From: Catonia carolina
Taxonomy: Eukaryota; Arthropoda; Insecta; Hemiptera; Achilidae
NCBI GenBank assembly: GCA_035578175.1
Contig: JAQMRL010000008.1
Coordinates: 66,249,041 to 66,313,040, forward strand
Direction of reading: 5' to 3'
DNA length: 64,000 nt
Below the pieces are notes generated by a model that saw nothing but the letters and a program-made list of their open reading frames with translations, did not search any database and was not told where the DNA came from. Below, one piece after another: positions 12,126 to 23,265 of the stretch. The position numbers and the translations under genes were made by a program. Within the stretch, counting starts at the first letter, position 1, and every line of letters begins with the position of its first letter.

Positions 12126-13423
12126 AAAATATCCTCTCTTTAAATAAAATTTCAACAGAGTGACAAAACACTACGAATATGAATCGTAACACAATTCTGT
12201 AGTAAAAAATTAAGAAAAAATTGAAAAATTTTACTATTTCCATTACTAAAATACATTTTTAGTAACTTATCATCGTCAAGGAAAGAGAACTTAAGAATAC
12301 TCTTAATTTTTTCCCAAAAATGGCACTGGGTTATTTATATATTTTAATTGAAAATAAATGTTTATAACCAATAAATATAAACATTGAACCAATAAACAAA
12401 TATTTTGTGAGATCATCGTCTGCTTCCGAATATTATGCATATTTAAACTAACGTTGATAAAGTTAAATTCGTATTCAGTATTACTTCAAAAACAAATATT
12501 AAAATACCAATATAATAATAATTATTATTAATCTAAATAGATAAATAACTAAATAAATACACAACAGAAACTATGTATGACTCATTATAATGCACTAATA
12601 TGATAAATAAAAGAACAGATCGACTGTCAAAGAAAGACAAACAACCCTTACCTAGCAGAAAATAATTGTCATACTAACACAATACACTAACTAAGAATAG
12701 AATTACGTATGCAATACCTTTTAGAAATGACTCAACATAATATTTGTAAATTATTTGTATGTTACTATTTACATGTAACAGTACTTACATAAATACTGCG
12801 TAAATGTAAATTCGTAACAAATTATTGTGATTGTATTACGTATTACGAATGTTAAAATGGTGGCCAGGACTAACGGTAATTAGAAATCGAGTGTACATGT
12901 CAACGATGGAATGGTGGCTCAGTCCTTGAAACAATAGTCACTGGACACAACAGGCAACAGGCGAGGTAATAATACTTCCAATGAAAATCATTGTTTTTCA
13001 TGTGTCACATACAATTGTACATGTATATTGTTTGTGTAGTTTAATATGTATGTAGTTAAATAATATAATGTAGTTTAAATAATATGTATTGTACTATACT
13101 GTAAATTTAATTTAATTTAATGTACTGATACAGGAAAGGATTCATTTACTGTAGTACTGTGTTATCCAATCTTACAATGTGTACTTGATTCGAAATTCAA
13201 ATTTAAGTAGTTTATAAAATAAATATAATAAATTTTTAGTTCTAAAGGGTTTTAAATTAACTATGGTTCTATTAACCGACTTTTTGGTTATCCGAACCCG
13301 ATTTGGTTTTATCCAAGTCAGTTAATAGAAACGGTAATGTAGTTTATATTAACTACTCCTGTTGGAAATTATTGTAACAAACAAGAAAAAGCTTACACAA
13401 ATATTGCTACAACTAATCATTTC
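12126..13423. other. AT-rich intron; small inverted repeat only
   Basis: No gene is seen. A 15-bp inverted repeat with one mismatch (TCTATTAACCGACTT at 13268-13282 and its partner at 13315-13329) frames a GGTTATCCGAAC motif like Tigger ends, perhaps a tiny pogo/Tigger-derived MITE. Confidence 0.35.
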
Positions 13424-13810
13424 ATTGTTTTTCTTATTCGGGAAATAATAAATGCGAGAATCTTAAAATCCGGAACATAGTTATAGGCCTCTCTGTAGTT
13501 ATGTTATATAAAGAGTAGAACTACTAAGTTTATAATACAACTATCCCAAGCTGGCATTCAGGTATCCCAAAGGTAATGGCATTCAGGGGGAAGGAGCCAG
13601 TCAAAAGTAAAATTGTTTTCCTTACTCGTGAAATAACAAATGCGAGAATATTAATTAAAATCCGGAACAAAGTAATATGTAATCACAAACTCTCTCTGTA
13701 GTTATGTTACAAGAATAGAACTACTCAGTTTATAATACAACTATCCCAAGCTGGCATTCAGGTATCCCAAAGGTAATGGCATTCAGGGGAAGGAGCCAGT
13801 CAGAAGCAAA
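13424..13810 (+). repeat. Two-copy tandem duplication of ~190-200 bp
   Basis: Units at about 13424-13611 and 13612-13810 share AAATGCGAGAAT, AATCCGGAACA, CTATCCCAAGCTGGCATTCA and AAGGAGCCAGTCA, with scattered differences. The end of each unit is the start of LINE L-B coding sequence, so the duplication spans a LINE junction and occurred after that insertion. Confidence 0.7.
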
Positions 13811-14330
13811 ATTGTTATGGATAATAATATTTTGGAACAGATATCCCACTTTCAGTATCTAGGTTGCAACATTACATACCAACAGCATAAAGATGATTAC
13901 AATAAGATGCACCGATTTTAGCAAACATGCGAAACTACCGAACGTACCTTAAAAAATAGCGCCAGCAAAAACACGAGGGTGAGATTTTATAAAACAATAG
14001 CAGTGCCGACCCTACTCTATGGCAGTGAAATTTAGGTGCTATCAAAGCGAGAGGAGAGTAGATTGCAAGCATCTGAAATGAAATTTCTTTGACATACGTA
14101 TGGCTGTAGTGGAGAAGATCGTTACAGGAATACCGAGATAAAGAAAGAACTTAACATCTTCTCTATAAACGACAAGGTATCTCAGAACAGAATGCAGTGG
14201 TTAGAGCATGTGAATAGAATGAGGGAGGATAGGATACCTAAGCAGATACTGGGCTATAAGCCGGAGGGCAGGAGAGAATGAGGATGCTAAAGAAAGAGAT
14301 GGGCAGATTTGAGAGGTTTGGAACAGGCAC
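13811..14330 (+). mobile_element. LINE fragment L-B, reverse-transcriptase C-terminus
   Basis: The frames read ILEQISHFQYLGCNITY, RFYKTIAVPTLLYGSEI, LQASEMKFL, INDKVSQNRMQWLEHVNRM and ILGYKPEGRRE, with stops and one or two shifts. The same protein is encoded on the other strand by the copy at 27999-29134. The 3' end is replaced after about 14330 by sequence I do not recognise. Confidence 0.75.
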
Positions 14331-14457
14331 AGATGCCTCTTCCGAACCTTCCAATTTTCCGAATGGAAAACAGCATTCGCTTGGAGTGGCCAAGGAAAAC
14401 TATGTGAAAACTTTGACCAGGATGCCAACATTAGTTACGTACTAAAACTAAAACACA

Positions 14458-14458
14458 G

Positions 14459-14493
<35 letters not shown>

Positions 14494-14636
14494 GATCGCT
14501 TAAATATGATTCTTAAGTTCAAGGGACCAGAAAACGCGCAACTCATTTCCGGTAAACTAAATTTCGAAAAATGGACATAAAACAATAATATACATACTTT
14601 GCTTCTCTATGTTTCCATGCAGGGCAAGAGAAGGTA
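14458..14636 (+). mobile_element. F1 element, right-end fragment
   Basis: A CA repeat (14460-14491), then CCGATCGCTTAAATATG, GGACCAGAAAACG, TTTCCGGTAAA and the end CAGGGCAAGAG. Only the right ~180 bp of F1 remain. Confidence 0.7.
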
Positions 14637-15415
14637 TAAAAATAATAATTAACTTCATATATAATAGGTACAAAAACTAAAAAAGTGTTTTTTTTTAATT
14701 ACATTAACTTGCGATAATAACACTAAAAATAGCGAGTACTAGTTCTTAATTACGCAACAGAATGGACAAATATAAATATCCATTATTTTTAATTTTATCG
14801 TTTTGGTTTTTTAAAGAACTAATAAAAATAAAATTAACTGGAAAAATAAATTTAAAAAATAAGTTTATTTTTAACATTAGAACCTTGCTCAGACGGTAGT
14901 AATAATCTGTTTTGTTCATGACCTATCCAGTTAACCAAGTTTTCGGAAAAAACAGAATTTCTTTCATTCCTCGTAACATCCCGTTAAATAGAAATTGATA
15001 AAAATTTAATACTAATGCATAATCTAAACGTACTATTAAAAAATAACAATTTTAATTTGTTTATTTATTGTATTTGTAATTACTGTATTATTAAACAAAA
15101 ATGTTAATGTATATAAACATAACCATTTTATTAATAGTATTAATTTGTTATTTGATATTTTCAAAGAATGATGCACAAACAATAATAAAAATCATTTTAT
15201 CACATAATTTACTTTATTTCTTTTATACACCGACGGACGGTTATTATCAGAAATACAATGTTTGTTATATCTTCGTTATGTTATACAAGCTGATAAGACT
15301 TAAAACAATATTTTAAAAAATGTAATAATTAGTTTGGTGTAACAGTAGATAACGATTTTGTCTTATATTTTTATGTCTGTAGGAATGTTAATATTGCAAT
15401 TCGTAATCAACTGCT
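14637..15415. other. Unannotated AT-rich intron
   Basis: The 71-codon ORF at 15101 is Ile/Leu/Tyr-rich because the DNA is AT-rich. It has no other support. Nothing else is seen. Confidence 0.35.
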
Positions 15416-15500
15416 TCCGCCGGCGCATTTGAGTAGTGGTCAGAAAACTGGATTCTAAGCCAGAAGTAACGGGTTCGATTCCCAGTCAGGTATGGAATTT
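15416..15500 (+). mobile_element. tRNA-derived SINE head
   Basis: A GAGTAGTGGTCAGAAAACTGG region and the B-box GGGTTCGATTCCC, about 45 bp apart, without pairing arms good enough for a working tRNA. It probably belongs to an S1-like SINE whose tail is lost or diverged. Confidence 0.5.
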
Positions 15501-15819
15501 TTATATCTATAATTTTCATTTATCACCCTTCACTGCTTTTATTAAAAAGACGAATGAGAAACATAAAAAAACTACTTCAATCTGACATGACAGAAATGAA
15601 GGTCGGCGATATATTGGTAGACAACAATAGCTAGATTTTTTTAAAAGTAAGGGATGAAACCACAATTAGCCGAATTTTGAAATTTTTTCACCAAGTAAAT
15701 AAGGAATAGTTAGTCAGAGAAAATCTAACGTTACAGGGACCAGATACGATAAGTCCTTTAGGAAATTTATTATAATCAGAAACAACCCTACATTATTAAG
15801 ATCGAATACACTATTCATC

Positions 15820-16000
15820 AACTGTTGTAAGTAAGCAGTTCACGTGAACAAATGTTTCAGCCAATGACTGAAGGCTATTCACGTGACAGACTAACTTCGA
15901 ACGTACCAATTCACATGTACAAGCCATTCACACCGTATATTATTCAACCCATAAAGTATATTTACGTTACAAATATGTATTATATATCAAAGTTAGCCGC
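15820..16000 (+). repeat. R4 dispersed repeat, copy 1
   Basis: GTAAGTAAGCAGTTCACGTGAACA, GTTTCAGCCAATGACTG and TTCACACC blocks are shared with about 37225-37400 and 39252-39430. I cannot name the family. The copies may be the 5' part of a longer element. Confidence 0.5.
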
Positions 16001-16172
16001 TTGTGAACTAGGACTCCCGTTCTAATGCTACGTGCATTAATGCAATCTCTGGTTGAACGAAATATGGATGTATTTAAAACTAGATTTATTTTGTAAAAGA
16101 TTTTGTGTAAGAAGTTGATAGTATACAATATAATACTGTGATAAAATTTGTGTAAGCGAGTGAGTGCCTTAG

Positions 16173-16440
16173 ACTGACAAGGAAGGCTGGTCTAAGAGAT
16201 GTAGAAAAATTTTAAAGAAAAATCCTCCACAAGTTAATCGACCCGAAGATAGTAGACGGACAACACAGATTAGGAGGCTGAGAAGAATTGTACACGGAAA
16301 ATGAACAATTAATGAAAACGATTAGAAAAAGAAGACTCAAATTTTATAACAGGCAACAAAATGTGGGCAACAAAAAAAACTTTCAGAAACGTCTAATGTC
16401 ACCTCACGTGGTCTAAAATTGGTCCTATACGAGAAAAAAA
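16173..16440 (+). mobile_element. LINE fragment L-D, ORF2 tail
   Basis: Broken frames give KILRKILHKLIDPKIVDG, EELYTENEQ and TIRKRRLKFY. Then, after an internal loss, the block CAGAAACGTCTAATGTCACC..GTGGTCTAAAATTGG appears, also seen at 36598. It resembles the C-terminal tail of insect LINE ORF2. Confidence 0.5.
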
Positions 16441-17511
16441 TTGAAGTTGATAAGAGAATAGACTCCAATAAAAATTTTCCCTGTTATTAAATCAGTAAAA
16501 TGAACTAAACCCAAAAAAAAACAGGCGCTAATGATCATAGTTGCTACTCCAATTAAACTTCCCCTCTTACAAATGTTTAATAAAAATTGAATCGAATGTC
16601 GGTTCAAAAATTCATTAGTTTTCATGAAAATTCTTATACATAATCAATAAAAACAAGATACAGAAACCCGGTTGACTAATTAACGTTCAATAATATTTTC
16701 AGAATACATAAACATTGATTTTTATGTATAAAAGAACTTAACGGACTTACATCTCTTGAACTCGGCATTAGGTCATTAACGTATAAAGAGGAACAGTACG
16801 CATACTGTAACCAACCTGTAAACGATCCTTCTTTTATATCAGTTACAAAAATAAACAAAACGAACAAGTAAATTAGAAATAACCAGTTTAACCCGATCTT
16901 AATGAAGAAAAAAAATTCATGACCTACCATCAAAATTTTATCATTAATACACAACCACACAAAATACCGTTAATTAAGAAAAAGGATTAAGATAAATATC
17001 ACAATTTTGATATTATAAATTTGTACTGGACTCAGTTCATTAGGTTATGAGATTGGCACAGATCGGATGGTGTTGAACGAAAACATTAACAATTATATTG
17101 AGTATTTCCTGTTATATTGTAAACATTTTAATACATAAATTTAAAACCGCAGCAAATTAAATAATATATTTTCTTACACTGACAATATATGGAAGTGGTT
17201 ACATTGAACTCGAACCAAACCACAATATCTGTACAAAAAAATGCACGATAATAGAAATGCCTATATTGCAAGCGTACTAGATTTACCGCATATTTATAAC
17301 AACAATGCAATCATGTACAATTCAATGTTTATTACACAAAAGAAAGAAAAATCATTCACAAGGAATAAAATTCGGGAATCTTAAAAAATATCAAGATGAT
17401 CAATATCAAGGTGTTCTCAGGTCACTTCAGGAAAACGTATTAAGACCACACAACAATACTTCAGTTTTTATATTAGACTCTTTAAAAAAACCTCTACTAT
17501 TAAACAATACC
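16441..17511. other. Unannotated intron
   Basis: Several open frames of 60-94 codons on the minus strand lack any recognisable motif, splice partner or repeat. I take them as chance. Confidence 0.35.
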
Positions 17512-17662
17512 CATAACAGGAAGTTGGAGTGTTAAATTATTTATACTTAATCTGCTAGTTCCAGGACTGCAAAAAATAGTTATATTTCTAATCGCATAGT
17601 CAACCAATTATAAGACAGAAGAGGTAGAAGTATAAAAGACAGTAATCATTGTTATCTCCTCT

Positions 17663-17840
17663 ACCGGCCGCATTGGCGTAGTTGGTAACGTGCTCGCCTC
17701 TCATCATGCGGTCTTGGGTTCGAATCCCATTCAGGCACGGCATATTATCATACGTTACAAAAAATTCATTTCAACCTTCACCGTCTGCATTAGCAGTAAT
17801 TGCAGAACAGTCGGACGTTAAACGAAAAAAACAAGAAAAA
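17663..17840 (+). mobile_element. S2 SINE with perfect 12-bp TSD
   Basis: The tRNA-like head is TTGGCGTAGTTGGTAACGTG (A box) and GGGTTCGAATCCC (B box). The body is CACCGTCTGCATTAGCAGTAATTGC, ending GTCGGACGTTAAACG plus an A-rich tail. It is flanked by GTTATCTCCTCT at 17651-17662 and 17841-17852, which is R400 sequence. Confidence 0.9.
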
Positions 17841-17965
17841 GTTATCTCCTCTGAGAGAAACTAATTTCATGATACAGTTAGACCCTGTGATGAATGAAGT
17901 GAAGGTGTCATTTGCAGGGTGAAATGCTTTTCACAAGGCATACTGATAAGCATACTTTTCTACTC

Positions 17966-19022
17966 AAAAATTCCGTTATTAATGGAAAAAAGTGTCAGTA
18001 TTTGCAGTTCAAAAACAAACATAGGTAACGTTAAAGAAAGTAGAGAAGTGGATGTATTTATTCATAATAATAGTTTAAAGCATGTAGAAACAGTAAAGTT
18101 CGTGAGAGTATCTCTAGATCGATTTTTGTCTTGGGACTTCTGTACGAATCAAGTTTGTAGTAAAATTTTATCTGGGGTATTTGCACTAAAACAAATTGCC
18201 AGATTAAATAATAAAAAATTACTCGAGGCAGATTATCACGGCCTCATTCTGTCTCATATCCGTTATGGTATCTTAGGATGGGGTAATTCTAACATGGGTA
18301 ATATGCATAGGGTTTTTAAAATTCAAAAGAAAGCTTTTAGGTGTATGGTGGGAGCTAACCAGCTGACCTCATGCAGACCACTATTTAAGGAGCCTAAATT
18401 GCTTACAGTTCCCTCTTATTATATTTTTGAGGTGATTATGTACGTTAGGCAAAATTTCCATATCATTAGGCCATATCATGAGGAATGAAGAAAAATACGG
18501 CCTGCTGAAATCCGTTCTCCAAGGAAAGATCTATGGCAGAAGAGGACCAGGAAGAAGAAGAATGTCATGGCTGAAGAACCTGCGTACCTGGTTCTCCAAG
18601 ACTACAACAGAACTTTTCAGGATGGCTGTAAATAGGATAGCCATAGTCAGACTGATCGCCAATATTCGGAACGAATAGGCACTAACAGAAGAAGAAGAAG
18701 GCAAAATTTCAATGTTCACAATCATAACATGAGAAACAGAAATGATTATTATGTGGTTAATCACTCCACAAAATAGTTTGAACAAAAACCTACTTATGCA
18801 GGGAGAAAATTCATGAATAAATTACCCCAATTTTTAAAATGTTGTGATAATTTCCATTCCTCTAAAAAAAATCTGAAAAATTACTTGAACGGTGAAACTT
18901 TTTATAGCGTACAAGAATTTCTTTCTTGATAGTAGCGATACATTGCGTGATTCTTATATGTATTTCAGGTGTTATAACTGACATATCCTATACTCCTCCT
19001 GGAGTCTCCTGGACGCAAAAAA
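17966..19022 (+). mobile_element. Jockey/CR1-like LINE (L-J), 5'-truncated, inside R400
   Basis: The frame 17919-18488 reads LKHVETVKFVRVSLDRFLSW, then FALKQIARLN, then LILSHIRYGILGWGNS, then IQKKAFRCMVG and CRPLFKEPKLLTVPS. This is the RT C-terminal region typical of jockey/CR1-type insect LINEs. After the inserted L-A copy the frame resumes at 18711 with NVHNHNMRNRND..., FMNKLPQFLK and YSVQEFLS, and stops at about 18930. Bases 17919-17965 of that frame are R400, not LINE. The 3' end carries an A run before R400 resumes. The TSD is at most the short CTCA. Confidence 0.8.
18459..18698 (+). mobile_element. LINE L-A 3' end nested in L-J, 12-bp TSD
   Basis: The frame reads LGHIMRNEEKYGLLKSVLQ, GKIYGRRGPGRRRMSWLKN, LFRMAVNRIA and LIANIRNE, then a stop. 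This is the conserved C-terminus of insect endonuclease/RT LINEs. A GAAGAAGAAG tail follows. AGGCAAAATTTC is duplicated at 18447-18458 and 18699-18710. The copy is 5'-truncated to 240 bp with an uninterrupted frame, so it is probably recent. Confidence 0.9.
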
Positions 19023-19127
19023 ACCTCAGTAAGGAAAGCATTGGTAAAACACCTCTCTTCTCGTTTTACTTAGTAAAGTCTCTACGAGGTTCAAATCAGC
19101 CTTTCGGCTGATGATCCAAACAACAAA

Positions 19128-20487
19128 CTATTTAACAAAATACAACATATTTTCCCACTTAAAAAAATTAACTAGTGCAATTAAAATGTTCATCAGGATA
19201 GAAAAAACACGTGATATCGTCTCGGTTTCACATCCAACAGATTCGACTCCTTAATTATAAAAGATTTGTGTTTTTACGGTGAAAGAAGAGTATTGATGCG
19301 TAGCGGAGCCGTAAAAGTTACCCGTAGGCCGCCAAGATGAATTATATAGTAAAAAACTACATTAAACTACACATGAACGTGTCCAAAAAAACTTTCGTAT
19401 CTACAACTTATCCCACTTAAATTTAGGACTGATGTAAACAAATCATACGAACGTACGGTGGTAAGAATGAGAGTAACGTGACCATGCGCTAGTGACGAGT
19501 CACGTTAACTCAATAGATTTATATTTATGTCTGCTTCTGGGAAAGTAATAGGCAACTTCAGTTCTTCTTGTATGTATGTATGTATGTAGTTCCGTGCTTT
19601 AGCAAAAACATTAATCATAGATAAATTGACATACCATTTCAAATCATCCTTTTCTGCTCATCATTCATACTTTTCTTAAAAACACTAAAGCATTTTTGTA
19701 TTCGACTAATTGCGCTCAACGTGTAAAAAAGGAGGATCTAAAACTCAGGGTAAATGTTCTATAAGCGGTTTCTAGAAAAAGTAAAACATAAGTTTTCAAT
19801 AATTAGCTCCTAAGAGATAGAAATTGGGTAACTAAAAAAAACGAATAAATTTTATTTTAGTCCTTACTAAAAAGCAGAAATCTGAATTTTTCAGATTTCT
19901 GAATTAAATGAGGAGTGAAACCGGAAAAAGTAATAAAACATTACCTATTTAATGAATTTTCTGAAGTTACCAATAAACTTGCACCCAATTACTACCACAT
20001 GTACATAAATTAACCCTAACAGTCCATATATGAACGAAAACATTATCAAAACTACGGTTAACAAACACCGTAAAATTAACCACTAATAATTACATAAACA
20101 ATAATAACAAAAATTTAGGAAAACCGGAAATAAAAATGTACCGACCTACTTTGTTTTCCGTATGAGAAATAACTGCCTACTGTCTGTTGAAGTCAAATAT
20201 ATTATACAAACTATCACTGAATTATGTAACAATTTTTTACATATTAATATTGTTTATTGTAATATTATAACTTAATATAAAAATGTAATAAATAAAATTG
20301 ACATTATTATGTAGCTACAGAGTTGTCGAGGTCACGGATCAAAGAGGAATGGCCTAATCCGATAATTAATTACATTAATATCCGCTATATAAACTTTTTA
20401 TATTAAAAGAACAATTACATACGAAATACCCACAAAATGTGGCAAATTATGCGTGGGGAGATAACAGAAAAGACCCGACGAGTTTAC
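19128..20487. other. Unannotated intron with short simple motifs
   Basis: A TGTA run at 19569-19588 and a perfect 12-bp hairpin (CAGAAATCTGAA, arms 19875-19886 and 19890-19901). GAGGAGTGAAACCGG near 19910 recurs as GGAGTGAAACCGG at about 49999. No gene is seen. Confidence 0.4.
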
Positions 20488-20495
20488 TACTAGAC

Positions 20496-21384
20496 CAGTA
20501 GTTCTCAACGGTTTTTTGGTCACGGCATAGTACTATCCTATGTAGAGAGTTCTCGCGGTACACTGAAGTACGATTTAGAAAGCAGGAGTATTCAATAATA
20601 GCAATAGAAGCAGTTAATACAATGCTATATTTTTCAACCACGTACTTATTTATGCAAGCTGGGCTTTTCAACACAACCAAACATAACCCCCATAACACGC
20701 AGGTGGAGTGTTAAATTATTTGCGCTCAATCTGCTAGTTCCAGGGCTAAAAAAATAGTTCTGTTTCTTATCACATGGGTCAGCCAATTATATGATTGAAG
20801 CATTTAAGAAGAGAAGAGGTAGAGGTTTAAAAGACACTAGTCAGAATTATCTTCTCTGAAAGTAATGAATTTCATTATACAGCCAAACCCTGTAGTGAAT
20901 GAAGTGAAGGTGTCATTTGCAGAGTGCTGAGTAGAGGCTTTTCGGAGAGCCTGGCATGATGATAAGCTTAGACTTTTTTAGTACTTAGTAAGGAAGGCAA
21001 TGGTAAACCACCTCACTCCTCGTATGACTTAGTAAATCCTTAGAGGTTCAAACCAGCCTTTCGGTGGTTGAACTAAACAACAAACATAAAAGAAGAACCG
21101 CGAGAAACTCCTCACAGTTATACAGAAAATGCGTGTCGATTCCACCAAGAATTGAACTTTCATGTAAGAAGCAACCAGCTTAAGTTTCTCATTAACAACT
21201 CTACTAATCTTTTCTTTAAAGGCGCAAGCCAAAAGTCCCTTTTAAAAAAGTTTTAAGTTCTTCAATATTATTCTCTTCTTGTTCTTTTTTTAAAACAAAT
21301 ATTGAGGAAATTATTTTAATTTTCTTTTACCACAAATATCACAAAGTTTCAGAAGTTTCGCGGCACACCCGTTGAGATCCACTG
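20496..21384. mobile_element. hAT-like non-autonomous element with R400 inside
   Basis: The ends are CAGTAGTTCTCAACGG (plus strand at 20496) and CAGTGGATCTCAACGG (minus strand from 21384), 14 of 16 matching. The flanking 8-mers TACTAGAC (20488-20495) and CACTAGAC (21385-21392) differ at one base. 8-bp duplications and CAG-type ends are hAT hallmarks. Without the R400 insert the element is about 0.49 kb and has no transposase frame. Confidence 0.8.
20687..21081 (+). mobile_element. R400 element nested in hAT-like element
   Basis: A full-length copy from CCATAACACGCAGGTGGAGTG to TGAACTAAACAACA. The flanking AAACATAA at 20679-20686 and 21082-21089 is a candidate 8-bp TSD. Confidence 0.8.
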
Positions 21385-21739
21385 CACTAGACAAACTCGG
21401 TTGGTTGTAATTATTTGATGAAACGTAAACAAAAGTTCATAGTTTATATTGTTTAAAAAAAAAATTTTCAGTAAATGCTGAGGTATTGTGTATAGTTACT
21501 CGAGTCACGAGGTTGCCTTTGGTTCTAACGAGAGATAAGGAAGGGAAAACATCAGTGAGCTTGCGCGACTGCTTTGGTGTCAATTCGCCACCACAACAAT
21601 GTAAACTATACTTACAGGTCATACAGTATATCGCGGAACCTTTTGTAGGTTAATTCTACGAATATAACTGTGTTACCGTAAACGGGAATAACGGTTTCTC
21701 GAAAACGCGGTCGAACTGTTCACTGTGTTCAACGAAATC

Positions 21740-21983
21740 TAATATGCCATTTAATAAAATGCTGTGAAGTCGAAGCTAAAAAAAAAACATTTCCGTGCCT
21801 CTTAACATAAGTCGTGAGCGAGCGGCTAACTACTGTGATGTTTCTCTTTTCACAATTCGAAATATAAAGAAGGAAATTGAAAACAGCGAAGAAGATAATC
21901 TTCATCAACAGTGTTTTTCGACACCTGGTAAAAAAGGAAATGATCATATCAATAAGAACGTGATGCCGAAAATCTGAATTAAA
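21740..21983 (+). mobile_element. Transposase helix-turn-helix fragment
   Basis: The frame at 21795 reads LNISRERAANYCDVSLFTIRNIKKE, a gap, then STPGKK. This is the HTH-plus-TPGKK pattern at the N-terminus of a group of insect DDE transposases. The fragment is short and isolated, and abuts a mariner C-terminus of a different type. Confidence 0.4.
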
Positions 21984-22210
21984 AGGGACAAGATTTGAGT
22001 CTGTGGAAGCTGTAAAAGAGAAAGCGGCACGTGTCCTGAAGGAGCTGACAGAAGATGACTTCCAGCACTGTTTCCAACAATGGAAAATCCACATAGAGCG
22101 TTGTAGGGATTGAGAAGGAGTGTATATTGAAGGTGACAATAAGTGATTATGTATAAAATTAAAATTAAATGTTTTACCTCAGTCTCGTTATTTAATAGCC
22201 ACACCTCGTA
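21984..22210 (+). mobile_element. Mariner transposase C-terminus and 3' TIR
   Basis: The frame reads GTRFESVEAVKEKAARVLKE, LTEDDFQHCFQQWKIHIERC, an in-frame stop (TGA where Arg is usual), then EGVYIEGDNK and a stop. The right end GTCTCGTTATTTAATAGCC-ACACCTCGTA is the inverted form of the left end at 62092, and a TA closes it. The 5' half is missing. Confidence 0.8.
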
Positions 22211-23034
22211 TTAATTTGAAAAGCAACATGTGGTTAACAAACTGTCCACGGCAGTAAATATAGTGTCTCACTGTTGAGGTTGGCAGCAATGTTATATTTC
22301 TCTTCCCTTCCTCACAGCCCATCAATACGCAAAAGGCGTTCTCGTGACTCATTATCTATAATATTTGGTTAAAATTATATCATGGCACGCTTTTATTAGA
22401 ACAAGCAAACAAGTGAGTACTAATAGAAAGGTAATAGATAAATTTAACACAGTGGGAATATTTAGGCCTATCAGCTGACATGTCTTTCTCAACTTCTGAC
22501 ATGACATATCTAGACATCTTCTATACTCTCTTTTTAGTCGCTTGGATACAGTTAACACAAAAAAAATAGAAAAATGATTACTCAAAAATAAATATACATA
22601 ATTATGTAAATTCAATATACGGAAGCAAAAGTATACATTCCAGTTAACACTGTAACATAAATTAAATAACACGGAAAAGAATTTTGGAAAATTCTTTATA
22701 TAACAAACACCATACGTAGAATTCCAGATAAAATAACTCAATATTTTATTGACATACGGTTCAATATTACAATATACTTTATACTGCCTTATTAAATTGG
22801 TCACTCAAGCATACCTGCATTTATATAAATTCCATAAAATAATATCATACACTCAGTGAATCGCAATTTCACTACAAACAGCATTTCTATTGAACCAAAA
22901 AAATAAGAATAACTACTCGAGTAGAAATATATTTTTATAAGTGAAGTCAACTTACAAAGTATTACACATGTAAAAGTTGCATGTGCAAATACATCTACCT
23001 ACAAGGATAAATCATTTTGAATTACCAAAAAGGT
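22211..23034. other. Unannotated AT-rich intron
   Basis: The 150-codon minus frame at 22352-22804 is Ile/Leu/Asn/Tyr-rich and hydrophobic. It has no motif, splice context or repeat match that I can see. I leave it as unsupported. Confidence 0.35.
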
Positions 23035-23265
23035 ACTTTACTGTTCTACAAGGTAATGACCCCACTCCTTCTTTATGGAAGTGAGTCATAGATTACCACG
23101 CAAAGCCAACAAAATAGGATCCAAGCAGCTGAAATAAGGTTTTTAAGAAGAATAAAAGGCTGCTCGAGGCTGGATCTAATACATAACGAGGAAATTAGAT
23201 CTGAGTTGGGTGTATTTAGACTGAATGAAAAAGTGAAGTTAATCGGTCTGAAGCTATCAGACCCC
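23035..23265 (+). mobile_element. LINE fragment, L-B-like reverse-transcriptase tail
   Basis: The frame reads FYKVMTPLLLYGSES, a stop, ITTQSQQNRIQAAEIRFLRR, IKGCSRLDLIHNEEIRSELG, then VFRLNEKVK. LLYGSES and AAEIRFLRR are the standard landmarks of this LINE group. The fragment is truncated at both ends. Confidence 0.7.

Larger units (their letters stand above)
17512..19127 (+). mobile_element. R400 element split by two later insertions
   Basis: The R400 left part is at 17512-17662, its middle at about 17841-17965 and its right part at about 19024-19127 (CAGTAAGGAAAGCATTGG to TGATCCAAACAACAA). Reassembled in order, these pieces match intact R400 copies such as 26368-26753. The first gap is an S2 SINE. 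The second is a LINE that itself holds another LINE. Confidence 0.8.

Noticed and set aside
15101..15316. 71-codon hydrophobic ORF as a small membrane protein
   Set aside because: Very AT-rich DNA yields Ile/Leu/Tyr/Phe frames by chance; no other support.
17663..17740. tRNA genes at S1, S2 and S3 heads and at 63534
   Set aside because: A and B boxes are present, but arms do not fold into a full cloverleaf and each is followed by a SINE tail or none.
17919..18488. 189-codon ORF as a gene start to end
   Set aside because: It begins in R400, continues in a jockey-like LINE and ends in a nested LINE: a chimera of insertions.
22352..22804. 150-codon minus ORF
   Set aside because: AT-driven composition, no motif, no splice or promoter context.
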